Assembly (NCBI RefSeq): GCF_029784155.1 | Contig: NC_073691.1 | Coordinates: forward strand, 136,748,255 to 136,812,254 | DNA from: Uranotaenia lowii | Lineage: Eukaryota; Arthropoda; Insecta; Diptera; Culicidae | DNA: 64,000 bases | Reading direction: 5' to 3' | Program-made: the position numbers and the translations under genes | The notes under the pieces: model-generated | Seen by the model: only the letters and a program-made list of their open reading frames with translations | What the model was told of the DNA's origin: nothing | Database searches by the model: none | Part shown: in pieces, positions 1 to 12,216 of the stretch | Position numbering within the stretch: the first letter of the stretch is position 1 | Layout: each line of letters starts with the position of its first letter

Positions 1-915
1 TTTTAATAGATTTTATCCAACTTAAATGCAAAAAGACCCAATATTATGAATTTTCAATGAAATTAAAGGAAATAGCAGAAAACCATCACACAATTTATGG
101 GTAAAATCCCAGAATGATTTTTTTTCTCAAAAAACACAGAATTTTTTTCGAAAACCTTGCTCCTATGATGAAGATATAATTTCATTGAATAATTGCAGAA
201 TGTCGCACTTGGAAGTTGATCGATTTTTACATTTTGAATATCAATTTCTAGCTGAAAAATGCACTCAAAGGGTCAAATCCTTCGACTGATTTATGCTCAA
301 GATATGCAGTTTTGTATAAGAATTAGAATCTTATCAAAAAGATAATGTATTCCTTTTACTTGAAAGTGGGAATATTTTTAATGAAAGTAACTCTGAAGCA
401 TTTGATCAATCTTCATAAACATTCATATCACATTGAAATGTTTCTAAGCAACAATGTTGGAAAACACTTTTGATCAAATTCAGTTTTATGGATTTTTTTT
501 GTTTTTTTTTCTCGGTAAGGCTGGAACAAATATCTATTTCTTCTATTGTCACAACGCCCCCCCCCCCCCTCGAAATTTCCAAAAAACCCGAAGGGGGGAA
601 TAAATAAAGTTTGAAGTATTTTATAAATTTTGACAAAATATTCAAATATCCAAAAGATTACCAGACCAAAATACAAATTTTGGAAGATGGAAGTTTTTTC
701 ACCTTTTGTATTCTTGATTTGATTGAATTATTCGATAAAAAATTACTTGATTTATAGGTTTTGTGCAATGATATAGTATGCAATTTAGTTACATACAAGC
801 TTTCGTGCAATTTATTCCAATTTATTTGTTTTTCGCATTGTTTTTTTATTGTCCCCCCACCCCCCTTGCGATGTTTCGAGTGACAAAAGAAGGATTTGAG
901 ATTTGTTCCGGCCTA
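1..915. other. AT-rich non-coding stretch
   Basis: I see no gene here. The stretch is AT-rich with scattered poly-T runs, a 13-base C run at about 557-569 and a second C-rich run near 851-865. The short open frames are low-complexity and show no family resemblance. Confidence 0.6.
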
Positions 916-1340
916 ATAAGGTCCTTTTATTATCCCCCTTCGACGTATAGGGCGAAAATAAAAGATCTCCACTGTTGATGATCCGGAGCCAGCGTCTTCA
1001 CTTCTTGTCAGCCAAGGTTCTCGTCAAGTGTATGTATTTCAGCAGCTAAACTACGCTGCCACGAGCTTCTAGGCCAGCCTTTTTTCCGACGCACATGTGG
1101 GTTCCAGTCAAGCGTTTTTCTGCAAATCTCGTTTTCATTTCTTCGCAGCGTGTGCCCGATCCATCTCCTCCTACGTTCTCGATGATTTATAGCGCCTTTT
1201 GATGACACCGGCGATGTAGTTCAACGTTTGAGATCCAGTTGCCAGGCCACCAAGCGCGGATGATATTCCGCGCTTTGACACAGTTGATACAATTTTTGAC
1301 GTTTGGGTTTAAGATTCGGATTTTCGTTCGTAGGGAATTT
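916..1340 (-). pseudogene. RTE-clade LINE, 3' fragment
   Basis: On the minus strand this encodes the C-terminal tail of an RTE-type reverse transcriptase polyprotein: a WPGNWISNVELHRRCHQ segment, then WIGHTLRR, EICRKTLDWNP and SLAAEIHTLDENL. The same blocks occur in order in the longer copy at 11.8-12.2 kb. A shortened join between NPNVKN and RNIIRAWW shows an internal deletion. The far 3' end (low coordinates) resembles the end of the 12.2-kb copy more than the 1.5-kb copy. The fragment has no catalytic domain and is a dead, 5'-truncated insertion. Confidence 0.75.
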
Positions 1341-1514
1341 GTTAACGTTTGGTCTACAGTTTTGTCTAAACCGACAGCAGATTTGAATTTCTGAGAAAAT
1401 TCCACATATGAGAAGTAGAAGTTGAACTTGTGATATAGCTCAGTTGACAAATCAGCTGCTTTCTAAGCCGATGCCCGCGAGTTCTAGCTCAAGAGTAAAC
1501 ATCGAACACAGTTG

Positions 1515-2695
1515 TACTTACTTACTTAACGATCCTCCGGTGCACAGGACCGTGGTAAAAGACCTCCACTGTTGACGATCCGGAGCCAACGCCTTCACTT
1601 GATCCCAGTCAAGACACTCGTCGACAGTTCGTACTTCGGCGGCTAGACCTCGCCGCCCCGAGGTTCTGGGCCTGCCTCTCCTTCGATGTCCCTCTGGATT
1701 CCATTCAAGTGCCTCTCTGCAAATCTCGTTCTCATCTCTGCGCAGCGTGTGCCCAATCCATCTCCACTTACTTTCCCGAATCTCGATTTCTAGCGCGTTT
1801 TGATAACATCGGCGATGAAGTTCCACGTTTGAGATCCGTTTCAGATCCAAGCGCGGATGATACGCTACAGGCAGCGATTCACAAATACTTGCAGTTTTCG
1901 CGTCATCACCGCATATGTGCACCAAGTTTCACACCCGTACAACAATACGGATTTGACGTTTGAGTTGAAGATTCGGATTTTCGTTCGAGAGATCTGGTGT
2001 GACCGCCAAATGTTGTGGAGATTCGCAAACGCAAATCGGGCCTTCCTGATCGATTTTTCGATATCTTTCCTTATACCACCATCAGGCGTTATCTGGCTAC
2101 CAAGATACTGGAAGCACTCCACTTTTTCAACTTGTTGCCCAGCTACCACGGAATTGGAAGGATTTACTGTGTTGATCTCCATCGACTTGGTCTTTCCGAC
2201 ATTGATTTTGAGACCTGCTGCCTTGGAACTTTCGGTGAGGTCGTCGAGTTTGCTCTGCATGTCTTGTTGTCTTCGGGCGAGCAAAACAATACCGTCTGCC
2301 AGTAGAAGAGAGACCTGGATCCAGTTCAGTATCACTTTGCAAAGTACTCTGAGGGTTGTACAGATCAACGTTATGCCTCGCCAGTTACCGCACTCTGTCA
2401 GGTCTCCGTTCTTCGGGACCTATACGAGGATACCCTGCGTTCAATCGGCCGGGAATGTTGCAGTATCCCAGATGTCGGCGGAAAGACGATGTAATATTTG
2501 TGTTGACAAGGCAATCGATCCCAGGTGCTTTGTTGGATTTCATGCTTTTGATTGCCGCTTCTATTTCAGCCAGTGAGGGCGTTTCCGAGTTGACGCCATT
2601 AATGCGACTTACAGTTGGCGCTACGAGTTGCGGGTTATGTTGGCTATCGCTATTTGTGGCTTGGAATAGTTGTACCGGATTAATTTTTCAATGAC
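1515..2695 (-). pseudogene. RTE-clade LINE, 5'-truncated copy
   Basis: This is a minus-strand fragment of the same retrotransposon superfamily. Reading from high to low coordinates it shows CGNWRGITLICTTL (pre-catalytic RT region), a shortened segment, VLLARRQQDMQSKLDDL, the thumb-like VECFQYLGSQITPDGG, FNSNVKSVLLYGCETW, and the C-terminal WIGHTLRRDENEICREALEWNP block. The RT palm motifs between ILNWIQ and LLADGIVLL are missing, a deletion of several hundred bases relative to the 11-kb copy. The motif C position reads ADG instead of ADD. The 3' end at about 1515 carries a short TAAG-type tandem tail. Confidence 0.85.
1516..1534 (-). repeat. RTE 3' tail, TAAG repeats
   Basis: The 3' terminus of the preceding copy is a short run that reads TAAG TAAG TAAG on the minus strand. 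RTE-clade elements characteristically end in short tandem repeats instead of poly(A). A matching tail is present at about 33440-33453 (plus strand). Confidence 0.7.
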
Positions 2696-2912
2696 TGTCC
2701 GGCAACGAAAAAAAAATAGTTTTAGGTATCTCAGGTCTTCCACCAGACAAGATTCTCATCAAAATCAAGGGGTCCGCTGTTGACATGAAATACAATTCTT
2801 CAGGATTAGTCGTATTTATGCAACAGATCATCTCGAAATTTGAGAAATTTGAGGGACTTCAAAATAAATCTGATAAAAATGTAGTCCCTCAAATCCAAAG
2901 CAGTTTTAGTGC
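2696..2912. other. unassigned spacer
   Basis: This is non-coding sequence between the RTE fragment and the target duplication of the following hAT MITE. Nothing in it is recognised. Confidence 0.4.
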
Positions 2913-2920
2913 CTTAAGGC

Positions 2921-3452
2921 CAGAGATGCCATTCTCTACCGAGAAAAACGGACAACGGAGAAAAAAACACCCCCGTGCGATAGTTGCAAATCACCCGGGT
3001 GAGATTTTTCGATCCTCTCCACACATTATTCGCACCCCGGTTTCGAAAGCCACACACACCTTAGTTCAATAGCTCCGGCGTGCGACGATTTGCCACTGTA
3101 GAGCACCCCGGTGAAAACACAGAACCGACTAGTTGAAGCCACCAAAAAGCAAAGACAAAAACAAAGACGACGGTGTGCATAATAATAGCATCAACAAACG
3201 ATGAATGTTTCGGGCGAGTGGTTCAGCTTCGTATGTGTTGGTAAACGCAACAAGCCAAGCCAGCTGCCGTCGCTGTCGCTCTCCGTGGTGAAAACATTTT
3301 TTCACTGTAGTGTGTGTTAGCTCTGTCGTGTTGATTTACAGATTCTCTACAGAGGTTCGGCTAAAAATCTCTGCGGTGCGTTTCAGAGAATCTCCACCGA
3401 GAATCGAAAACCGAGCACGTGGGTGATTCTCGTAAGAGAAATTGCAAGCCTG
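2921..3452. mobile_element. hAT-type MITE (532 bp)
   Basis: The element is bounded by a perfect 8-bp direct repeat, CTTAAGGC, at 2913-2920 and 3453-3460. It begins CAGAGATGCCATTCTC and ends with the imperfect reverse complement (CAGGCTTGCAATTTCTC read from the right end). An 8-bp duplication with CAG-type termini is the hallmark of hAT transposons. The interior is more GC-rich than its surroundings and contains repeated CTCTACCGAGAA/TCTCCACCGAGAA words near both ends. There is no transposase, so it is non-autonomous. Placement in hAT is from ends and duplication only. Confidence 0.8.
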
Positions 3453-3460
3453 CTTAAGGC

Positions 3461-3832
3461 AACTCTTCACACATCGCAGTCGCCCAACTATCGATACCTA
3501 CATATTTAAATACATTTTCGATAGGCTCAATAAACTCAAACTTCCAACTAAAAGATATGGCAGTAGAAAAATTATATTTATTGAAATATGGAGATTCACC
3601 CCTGGTAACTATAAAGCCCTAACTAAGCATAAAAAATGGCGGTTGGGGCATCAAATGACAACGAATTTTAATTTCTTTCAAACTAAAGTGTCCTTGAATT
3701 TAAGTTAAATGATTGAAAATGAACATTGAGTTACTATGATTACTACTTAAACGTATACTATAGTGATCTACTTATATAGAGGTAAAAAACATTTAATTTC
3801 GAAAGACAAATCGAGTTTCTATCAGTTGCATT
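3461..3832. other. AT-rich spacer
   Basis: No gene is seen. An open frame of 88 codons here is lysine/asparagine-rich and unsupported. Confidence 0.4.
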
Positions 3833-6800
3833 CCCGAGCAGACTTTGATGCCTAAATCGATAGCAAACAGTAACCAAAATAAGCCATCAATGCCAAAATG
3901 AAAGCATAATTTAGTATCGCATTTTTCCCGATGGCAAAATTAGGTTTCAATGAAGCATTAAAATGTCGAAAGATGATGCCTAACCAATACTTAAATAAGA
4001 CATTGAGACCAAAATGAAAGCACTATTTGGTTTTGTTTTTTCTCGATAGCAAAAAGAAGCATCATTAAAGTTTCTAGACACGAATGCCATAATGATGGTA
4101 GAGTGTCAAAAATAAAACCTAAAAAAAAAATTAAAGTTTTATTTATAATGATAAAGCTGAAAAATGAAATTGAAATTATAGCATGATTTGATATTCAAAT
4201 TTCTGTGGTGAAAAATAAGAAATATTACAGGTGTTAAAAATTAAGTCGAACTGAAAACAAGCTTAACAAGGTATCGTGAATTTGTTTTTGTTGAGAAGAA
4301 AGCGAAAACAAAATAACAGCATAATTTTGATTAAAATTGATCGGATAGTAAAACTTGGCGTCATTAAGGTATCCTGAATTTGAAATAATGCTCAATGACG
4401 CACGCGGTATAATTTGTTTTTCTTGTTAATTGTTATTTGTAAGTTGCAAAATGAACCGAGTGTATTCGAGAATAAACATTATCAATTTTTTTTTCAATGA
4501 TGAACTACGAAACAAAATAAAAAATCATTGTTTTTAGCTCTTGCAATGGAAAATCATATTATCACGCCAGCACTAAACTTTATTGTACATGCTGATAAAA
4601 ACCAAAATATGAGTAGCTTTGCCTACTAAGCGACACGTCGCATACGTCGAGACGTTGAAAATTATAACGACGCATCGCGTGTTTGAACAGTAAATATTCG
4701 AATTTTGAATTCCCTAACTTCTGACAAAATAATATTGCAAATATTAGATTGTCGGAAGAATGCTGTCAGTTCACCATCGAAGTGTCCAAAATTTTTACTG
4801 ATATGCACAATATTGGGTTGCTGGAACCCAAAATATTCCAAGGATTGCTTTCCATAAGTTTGAATGTTGTTGGTGTTGAGTGCACGCATGTAAACAAAAT
4901 ACCGGCAGCGGCAGACAAGCGAGCGGGTGAACCATTCGTTAAGTTTTACGCGTTTTACGTTTTCTGCCGTTGCTATTGAGGAAAATAGTGGTCCTTTAGT
5001 GCAATCTTTCCAGGAAATATGAAAGGTGAGAAACAATCGGCTCAGGTAAGTTCAAAACAGTTTTTTCCATTTAGAGGCACACGTCCTACACAAGTGACCT
5101 TTCCTGTGTACGGTTTGCAATGCACGGATGGAAACAAGTTTAGCCGATTATGTAATATCGATTCCTGCCTATCCTAGGTCACGAGCTGACCTGACTGCTA
5201 GGAGAGGTAAGCTGTGATAAACTTATGTGAAAAAAAGTTCCGGACGATGGATCATACCCACATCGAACTATATGATCTGGAGAAGGCGACCGGAAACAAT
5301 GCGGAAAAGAGTGGTTTCATAACTTTGACGACTTCACACAAGGCGTTTGGTACGGCACCACGCGATCGCAAACCGGGGATCTTTCGCCTTAAGGAGTTTT
5401 CAAGGAACTGGAAATACCACGAAAAGATTTCTGATTGTCGGAGCTTCCGGAACATCGTTGTATACAAGTAATCGACGGACCTCAAACCGCTTATCATCAC
5501 ACAAAGGTACGATTTTTTTTCTGCTACTCAAATCGAATCTGTTCATTGAATAGTTGGAAAAATAATGTGAAATAAAATCATAATTTAAATTTCAGGTGTC
5601 GATGTTTGGTTAGTTGCACGGAACAATTTTTTCTACATTTGTTTTGAAATCGGAAAATCGAGATAGATTGCTTCGAAAAAACAACCTGGCTGAACGATAC
5701 TTCTGCCGGGTACTTAAGTTCAAATAACGTACACTCTGAAAGAGGATGCAATTTACTCTTCGGTTGCTCCTGCTGGAGAACAAAGCCTGCGTCAACAGTG
5801 TCACCAGAAATGGTGGTGGTCCAGAGCAGAACCACCAAGAACGAAAGTGTAATGTTGATGTTACTTATCGGATGTTACCATTACCGATGTCTGAGCTATT
5901 CCAGCCAAACGTTCGTCATCCGGATCGCGCCGAAGAATGCAGCGCTGCAGAAGGTTTTCTATGCTCGAGGCTATCAAATATTAATGCTACGTAAGTAATT
6001 AACTACAATTATGTAAACACAAATTTTACAACTTTTAAGCAGATAATGTTAGTTTTAACATTTGAATTTCAATCAATCAACTTTTGCTTTTAATTTTTTT
6101 TTCTTATTGCGAGTACGAAAAAAAAGTTTTTTTATCCATAACCTTTGATCCGTATATACATTCAGGCGTTTATCCAACTGTTTTATATAGCGACTTGCAT
6201 TGAAATCAAAACCGTGAGGAGATTTTTTTCAAACTTTTTTTTATTTGTTAAAATAACATGATTTAATTAATCTGTTGCTTTTAATTTTATCTCATTTTAG
6301 AAAGGTTTACATAATTCTAGATGAAGTTTTAAATAATACTAGAAGACATAATCAGTTGTTTTCTGCTACAATCCAGTTTACTTAATGAAATGTGTTTTGA
6401 ATTGATACAACACACCGGTGTATGATCTATAAAATTTTCCAATAATTGGTTTGTTTTAATAATATGCTACCTCCGGATGATTTACTCGAATAACATTAAT
6501 TGCATACATGAAGGCGTTTTTATGCGCCGGTACATGCTCCATTATTGATATGTATACATAGTCCTTAATGTGTTAAAAAACAGACTCAGATCTGAATAAT
6601 AATGCATTAAGGTTGAAAATTAATATCCGAGAAGGCTTTTGCGACAAAATTATAAAAAAAAAAATGCTATCATGACTTGCTAGCGAAATTTGATATCATT
6701 TTGTCTGAATCAAGATGGTACAATACCAAAATTTTGCTATCTATTTTCATACGTAAATACCACAGATACCCCAAATCTAAGTTTCAATGAAAGCTTAATG

Positions 6801-7096
6801 ATGCCACGTTTAGCCAGCGGTTTTAAAATGGATTTGATCTCAAAATGATGCCTAATTTTGGCTGAGAGTTTCACCTAAACGTGGTATCATTATGCCCTCA
6901 AAACTTGTTTTGAAACGAGGCATCATTAAGGTTTCAGTGAAACCTACAGTTGGTATAATTGTGGTATCGATATATGAAAAGTGAGACCCAAATTTTGGCA
7001 TTGTACCACCTTTATTCGGGCAAAATGATACCTTATTTTACTTTCAAGGCATGATAGCAAAATTAGGTATTATTTTGCAATAAAAGTCTGCTCGGG
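3833..7096. mobile_element. 3.3-kb TIR element (CCCGAGCAG termini)
   Basis: The segment starts CCCGAGCAGACTTT (3833-3846) and ends with its exact reverse complement AAAGTCTGCTCGGG (7083-7096). TT lies outside both ends, a possible 2-bp duplication. About 0.3-0.45 kb at each end is filled with repeated words such as ATGATGCCTAA, GGCATCATTAA, CAAAATGA and GGTATCATT, in both orientations, a subterminal-repeat pattern seen in fold-back, MULE-like and other DNA elements. The middle (about 4.4-6.6 kb) is different in composition and lacks those words. No transposase is recognisable. The superfamily is undetermined. A pair of unrelated elements sharing termini is an alternative. Confidence 0.6.
5019..5998 (+). 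other. cryptic spliced-gene-like segment inside the TIR element
   Basis: Within the element, a short ATG-led stretch (5019-5045, reading MKGEKQSAQ) runs directly into a consensus donor GTAAGT at 5046. Further donor-like sites follow at 5207 (GTAAGC) and about 5993 (GTAAGTA), and a pyrimidine-rich acceptor (TTTCAG) lies just before 5596. Open segments at 5247-5471 and 5746-5994 lie between them but do not join in a single obvious frame and match no family I know. It could be a captured host-gene fragment or chance. I do not propose a product. Confidence 0.22.
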
Positions 7097-7191
7097 TTAG
7101 CTAATCGTTTAATTATCATATCTTATCAATCGTATTAGTTTTGCGGCCAGGAAGAGAATAGATTGATGTATAATAATGGGGCAACAAAAGG

Positions 7192-8096
7192 TTGGCTAGT
7201 AAACGGTGGATAATGTGCAACACGAGACCCCATAGTGGTCATATCACCTCTTATTCACAACTCCTATCTCTACCTACCCGCGGTGCCGGCCTAATATCTT
7301 GTATTGTTACGGAAACTGAGAGAAGGAATAATCGAATTTTAACTTTGGCAACAACTTTTAGCATGAAAACACGGACTAGAATTGGAACTTGGAATGTTTT
7401 GACCCTTGCCCCGCCAGTTAAGCTGGCTCAACTTGCAAGAGAAGCTAGCCGCCTCAAGCTAGAGATATTGGGACTGAGCGAAGTCCGTTGGCCTAACACT
7501 GGAGAACACAAGACACAGTCTGGGCAAGTACTGCTTTACTCTGGCATACGAGGAGAACACGCTGCTCGGGAACGAGGAGTTGGTTTCCTATTAAGCCCGC
7601 AGGCCCATGCGGCCCTTTTAAGATGGGAACCGATCAACGAAAGAATAATCGTAGCCAGATTCAGAACACGGGTTAGAAATCTTACAATGGTCCAGTGCTA
7701 TGCGCCAACTGACGTTGCCGATTTGCAGGAGAAAGAGCAGTTTTACAGTCAACAAAACAGCGTGGTAGAGAGAATTCCGAAGGGTGACATTCAAATCTAC
7801 TTAGGCGACTTCAACGCAAAGATTAGCTCCGATAATCAGGACTTTGAGCGCATCATGGGGCGCCATGGCCTAGGACCGATGAGCGAAAACGGAGAGCTGC
7901 TTGTAGAATTTTGTGGCAACAACAACATGGTGATCGGAGGATCGCTCTTCCCCCATCGACCAGCACATAAGGTCACTTGGGTATCTCGAGATGGCCGAAC
8001 AGAAAATCAAATTGACCACATCTGCATTAGCCAAAAAAAGAGAAGGAGCCTCCTTGATGTCCGCAACAAACGAAGCGCAGACATTGCATCCTGATG
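7192..8096 (+). pseudogene. RTE LINE endonuclease region
   Basis: This is the 5' half of an RTE-clade ORF encoding the apurinic-like endonuclease that nicks target DNA for retrotransposition. Visible motifs are TRIGTWNVLTLAPP near residue 64, LGLSEVRWP, MVQCYAPTDVADL, IYLGDFNAKI, VTWVSRDGRTENQIDHICIS and LLDVRNKRSADIAS, the order and spacing of the BovB/craniofacial-development-protein-2-like family. The first ATG of the open frame is at 7213; the frame is open upstream to 7192. The frame stops at 8092 because one extra base precedes the catalytic SDH-type motif, exactly where a hAT element is inserted. The second half resumes at about 9995. Confidence 0.9.
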
Positions 8097-8097
8097 G

Positions 8098-9991
8098 CAG
8101 GGCCGTAGGAAGAAACGGCTCATGGGGGGGGTTTTGGTGACAACTTTTTTCTTATAACATTTTTGCTTGAACAATGCATACACAAGTATAAAAATTTATG
8201 TGTGTGTATGTGTATGTGTGTATATGCGAGTGGCACAATGGTGAAGATGCGACAATAATGGAACCAATAAAAAAGGATTTTGAACGCTTTATTTAAAAAA
8301 AAAAACTTTTTTTAGCCACTTACATTAGCAAGCTTATTCTTTCGAACCACAAGCAGATGGTTTTGTTTGTGGTTCGAACGAATTAGTTTGCTAATGTAAG
8401 TGAGTAAAACAAGTTTTTTTTTTAAATAAAGCGTTCAAAATCATGAGCATGAGTGAAAATGTATCATATATTCAGGAATAAAAATGAAAAATTATATTTA
8501 CGGTTCAAATAAGGTTAATTTTCTTGTTAACTCGATTAAAACTTAAGATTTGAGATAGAACCTTTGATTTTGAAGAATCTGCAATGTATGTATATAAAGT
8601 TAAATAAAATTTCTAGCTTAATTTTTGACGGAGGATAAAAGACAAGTTCAAAAATTATCATTTAATATTTAATATCCTATAATTTAAATCCTGCAATGAA
8701 AGTTTCCAAAATTAAAATCTAGATTTAAAAAAAAATAATTCTTTGAAATGAATTCAGTTTTTTTTTATGTATTTTTTGCCAGGTTTGTGTTTCCAAACTG
8801 ATTAAGATTGAATTTTAAATTTTTATTTTCAATCAAGAATCAAAGTCATGAAACTGCGATCCATGCTATTTAAATCCTTAATGAAATTTTAACATTGATA
8901 TTTTAATATTCATTATAAAACTTAAATTTGAGCTAAGCCTGAATAAAAACCTTGGATTTTAGTTCCAAGTCTGAATTCTGCATTATGAACCCAAATTCTA
9001 AACCTGAATCCAAATTCCAGATAAGAAATCCAATGAATTTGGAACAAAAAAGGAAAACTTGTATCAGAACCTTTAACCAGAAATCTTTTATTTGATTCTG
9101 AATGTGTGGTTTTCAATATGATTTTTTTTTCAATTATTTTTTCGTAGTTGAACTTGTGAATTTAAATAAAATTGTGAATAATGAAATTGTTTCACATTTT
9201 TGAATTCTGGACTCATGAAACTTTCTTATGTTTCAACTCTGGAATTCAAGTCTAGGATGAAAATTTCAGATCCAAATTCTTTTCATATTTCGAAATTATG
9301 TATTTCGAATGTAGAAAATCCATCGCATTTTAGATTGAAATTCAACACCAAGTTTTGAAGCAGGATACTAAACAAATAATTATCCAAACTGAAAATCAAG
9401 AGCAATAAACTGGGTACTTACTTTTATATTTTCCGCAAGTATCCTGGGCATGCTGTTTCAAAATTTTCAAAAAATCCGGCCAATATGCAGGCAAGTTTCA
9501 ATTCCATACATTATTCCATTAAAATCAAGAAGAAAAACACATGAAAACTATTTTAAATTCATCAGCCGATTCAGAATCATATATAATTAAGGCTTCCCAA
9601 AAATCGTTTATGTTTATTGTTTATTATTATTCTTAGGACTCTATTGATATTTCCATTTGATTTTTCAAGAAGAGTGAGAAAATCTGGTCAAAAAACGGAT
9701 AATCTGGTAAGCTACGTCAAACTTTTTTGGGATTCAATATTTGGTACTCAATGACTATCAACAAGTGAGAATTTTTTTGAAAAAATGTTGTAGAATTTTG
9801 GTCTTGAGATTTCGAGGTTTTGGTGTAGGGATTGTTACACTATTGTTACTCTAGAATTATTTTAGTTGTTCATCAAAATTTGATTAGAAATTTTAAATTT
9901 TATTGTTGGTTGAAAAATATATCACTTGGCATTTTTGGACCTTCATGGGGGGGGTTTAACCCCCAAAACCCCCCCCGTTCCTACGGCCATG
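8098..9991. mobile_element. non-autonomous hAT element (1.9 kb) inside the RTE copy
   Basis: The element has 14-bp terminal inverted repeats, CAGGGCCGTAGGAA at 8098-8111 and TTCCTACGGCCATG at 9978-9991 (13 of 14 pair). It is flanked by a perfect 8-bp direct repeat CCTGATGG at 8090-8097 and 9992-9999. Long G and C runs follow both termini (CATGGGGGGGG near 8121 and at 9943). Between them is AT-rich sequence without a transposase. Removing the element and one repeat rejoins the RTE ORF, so the boundaries are secure. The class is hAT by TIR and duplication size. Confidence 0.92.
8276..8442. repeat. hairpin repeat within the hAT element
   Basis: Two arms of about 77 bases, 8276-8352 and 8366-8442, are imperfect reverse complements. 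The outer ends read GATTTTGAACGCTTTATTT and the inner ends TTCGAACCACAA, around a loop of about 13 bases. It may be a small fold-back element that inserted into the hAT element, or part of its original interior. No clear target duplication is visible. Confidence 0.75.
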
Positions 9992-9994
9992 CCT

Positions 9995-12216
9995 GATGGT
10001 CACCTCGTCCTTGGCGAGATACGACTGAGAGTTGCGCGTGTCCAACGGCGCGAGGAGAAAGTCGGGTGTCGATACGACGTCCGCCGGTTGAAGAATCCAG
10101 AGGTGAAAAGGGCATACGTTGAACGGCTAGAATCCCGAGCCTCGGAGTTGCCGACAGACGGAACACTCGAAGAACAATGGTGTGGGATCAAGAATGCCTT
10201 TATCACGACGAGCCATGGTACTCTCGGTAAAGTTTGTGGAAGACGAAGTGAATGGATGTCGGATGAAACCTGGAGGATGGTCGATGATCGGAGAAAGGCG
10301 AAAGTCAGGATTGAGCAGGCATGTACCGGGTCAGCCAAAGCAGCCGCCCGCTTACGATATGCGGAGCTGGAACAGGCAGTTAAACGAGCTTGTAGACGAG
10401 ACAAGAGAGCCTGGACAAACTCTCTAGTCGATGAGGGAGAAAGAGCCGCCGCCAATGGAGATATCCGATTACTTTATGACATTTCTCGCTGCCTCAGTGG
10501 TGCAAGGACTAATGCAAGAATGCCGCTGAGAGACCGAGCAGGTTAGCTGCTGACAGATCGAACAGATCAGCTCAAGCGTTGGACTGAGAATTTTGAACAA
10601 TTCTTTCGAGTTACAAATAGCGAGAACCCGCAGCTCGAGGCGCCCACAGTAAGTCGCTTTAATGGCGTAAACTCGGAAGCGCCATCGCTGGCTGGAATAG
10701 AAGCGGCAATCAAGAACATGAAATCCAACAAAGCGCCTGGAATCGATTGCATTCCTGCTAAAATGCTCAAAGCCGACCCTGCCAGCACAAATGTTGCACC
10801 GTCTTTTCGCTGACATTTGGGATACTGCAACATTCCCGGCCGACTGGATGCAGGGTACCTCGTAAAGGTCCCGAAGAATGGAGACCTGACGGAATGCGGT
10901 AACTGGCGTGGCATAACTTTGATCTGTACAACCCTCAAAGTACTCTGCAAAGTGATCCTGAACAGGATCCAGGAGAAAATCGACGCTACACTCCGACGGC
11001 AACAAGCTGAATTCCGATCCGGACGATCATGTGTGGACCACATCAAAACGCTACGAATAATACTGGAACAAATCAACGAATTCCAGGACTCTCTTCTGCT
11101 GGTGTTCGTTGATTTCGAAAAAGCATTTGACCGACTGAACCACGAAAACATCTGGGCTGCTCTTAGACGACGAGGGGTCCCAGAGAAACTAGTCCATCTC
11201 ATCGAAGCACAGTACGAGGCATTTTCGTGCAAGGTCTTGCACGACGGTGTCTTGTCCGAACCAATCCCGGTGACTGCTGGAGTGAGACATGGATGTATTT
11301 TGTCACCGCTGCTTTTTCTCATCGTAATGGATGAGATCTTGACTGGATCGATTGACTGTAGACCAAACCGAGGATTGCCGTGGAATCCTTCAGCAATTGA
11401 GCAACTGAACGACCTTGACCTGGCAGACGATATTGTTTTGCTCGCCCAAACACACAAGATGTTCAGAGCAAACTCGACGACCTCACCGAAAGCTCCAAGG
11501 CAGCAGGTCTCAAAATCAATGTCGGAAAGACCAAGTCGATGGAAATCAACACAGAAAATCGTTCCAATTTCGTGGTAGCTGGACAACAGGTTGAGACAGT
11601 GGAGTGCTTCCAGTATCTTGGTAGCCAGATAACGCCTGATGATGGAACCAAGAAGGACATCGAAACCCGGATCAGAGAAGCTCGATTTGCGTTTGCGAGT
11701 CTCCGAAACATCTGGCGGTCACGCCAGATCTCTCTACGAACTAAGATCCGAATCTTCAACTCAAACGTCAAATCCGTATTGCTGTACGGGTGTGAAACTT
11801 GGTGCACATATGCGGTGACGACGCGAAAACTGCAAGTTTTTGTGAATCGGTGCCTGCGAAATATCATCCGCGTTTGGTGGCCTGGCAACTGGATCTCAAA
11901 CGTTGAACTTCATCGCCGGTGTCATCAAAAGGCGCTAGAAATCGAGATTCGGGAACGTAAGTGGAGATGGATTGGGCACGCGCTGCGCAGAGATGAAAAC
12001 GATATTTACAGTTAGGCGCTTGACTGGAATCCAGATGGGCATCGAAGAAGAGGCAGGCCCAAAAGCTCGTGGCGGCGAAGTCTAGCAGCTGAAATCCGCA
12101 CAGTTGACGAGAACCTTGTCTGGCAGCAAGTGAGGACGCTGGCTCCGGATCACCAGCAATGGAGATCTTTAACTCAGCCCTATGCGTCGGTCAATCGGCG
12201 CCGGACCCTTAGGTAG
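9995..12216 (+). pseudogene. RTE LINE reverse transcriptase region
   Basis: This is the continuation of the RTE ORF after the hAT insertion. It opens with HLVLGEIRLRVARVQRREEK, then a linker, then the reverse transcriptase: SNKAPGIDCIPAKML (about 10.73 kb), CGNWRGITLICTTL, motif A LLVFVDFEKAFDRLN (11.1 kb), motif B VRHGCILSPLLF (Q replaced by H) and motif C LADDIVLLAQT (11.42 kb). VECFQYLGSQITPDD and the C-terminal WIGHALRRDEN block follow. Lesions: stop near 10544, frameshift near 10800, frameshift near 11457, stop at 12013. It is the most complete of four RTE copies here, and it is inactive. Excluding the hAT insertion the copy is about 3.1 kb, near RTE full length. Confidence 0.92.

Noticed and set aside
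1709..2694. Plus-strand open frames up to 239 codons
   Set aside because: They are antisense to the minus-strand RTE copy, which shows the family motifs.
6700..7096. Separate MITE at the right end of the 3.8-7.1 kb element
   Set aside because: Its subterminal words and exact inverted terminus match the left end at 3833, so one element is the simpler reading, though two insertions remain possible.
10000..11888. Long minus-strand open frames (up to 339 codons)
   Set aside because: They are antisense shadows of the plus-strand RTE reverse transcriptase, whose motifs A, B and C read correctly on the plus strand.
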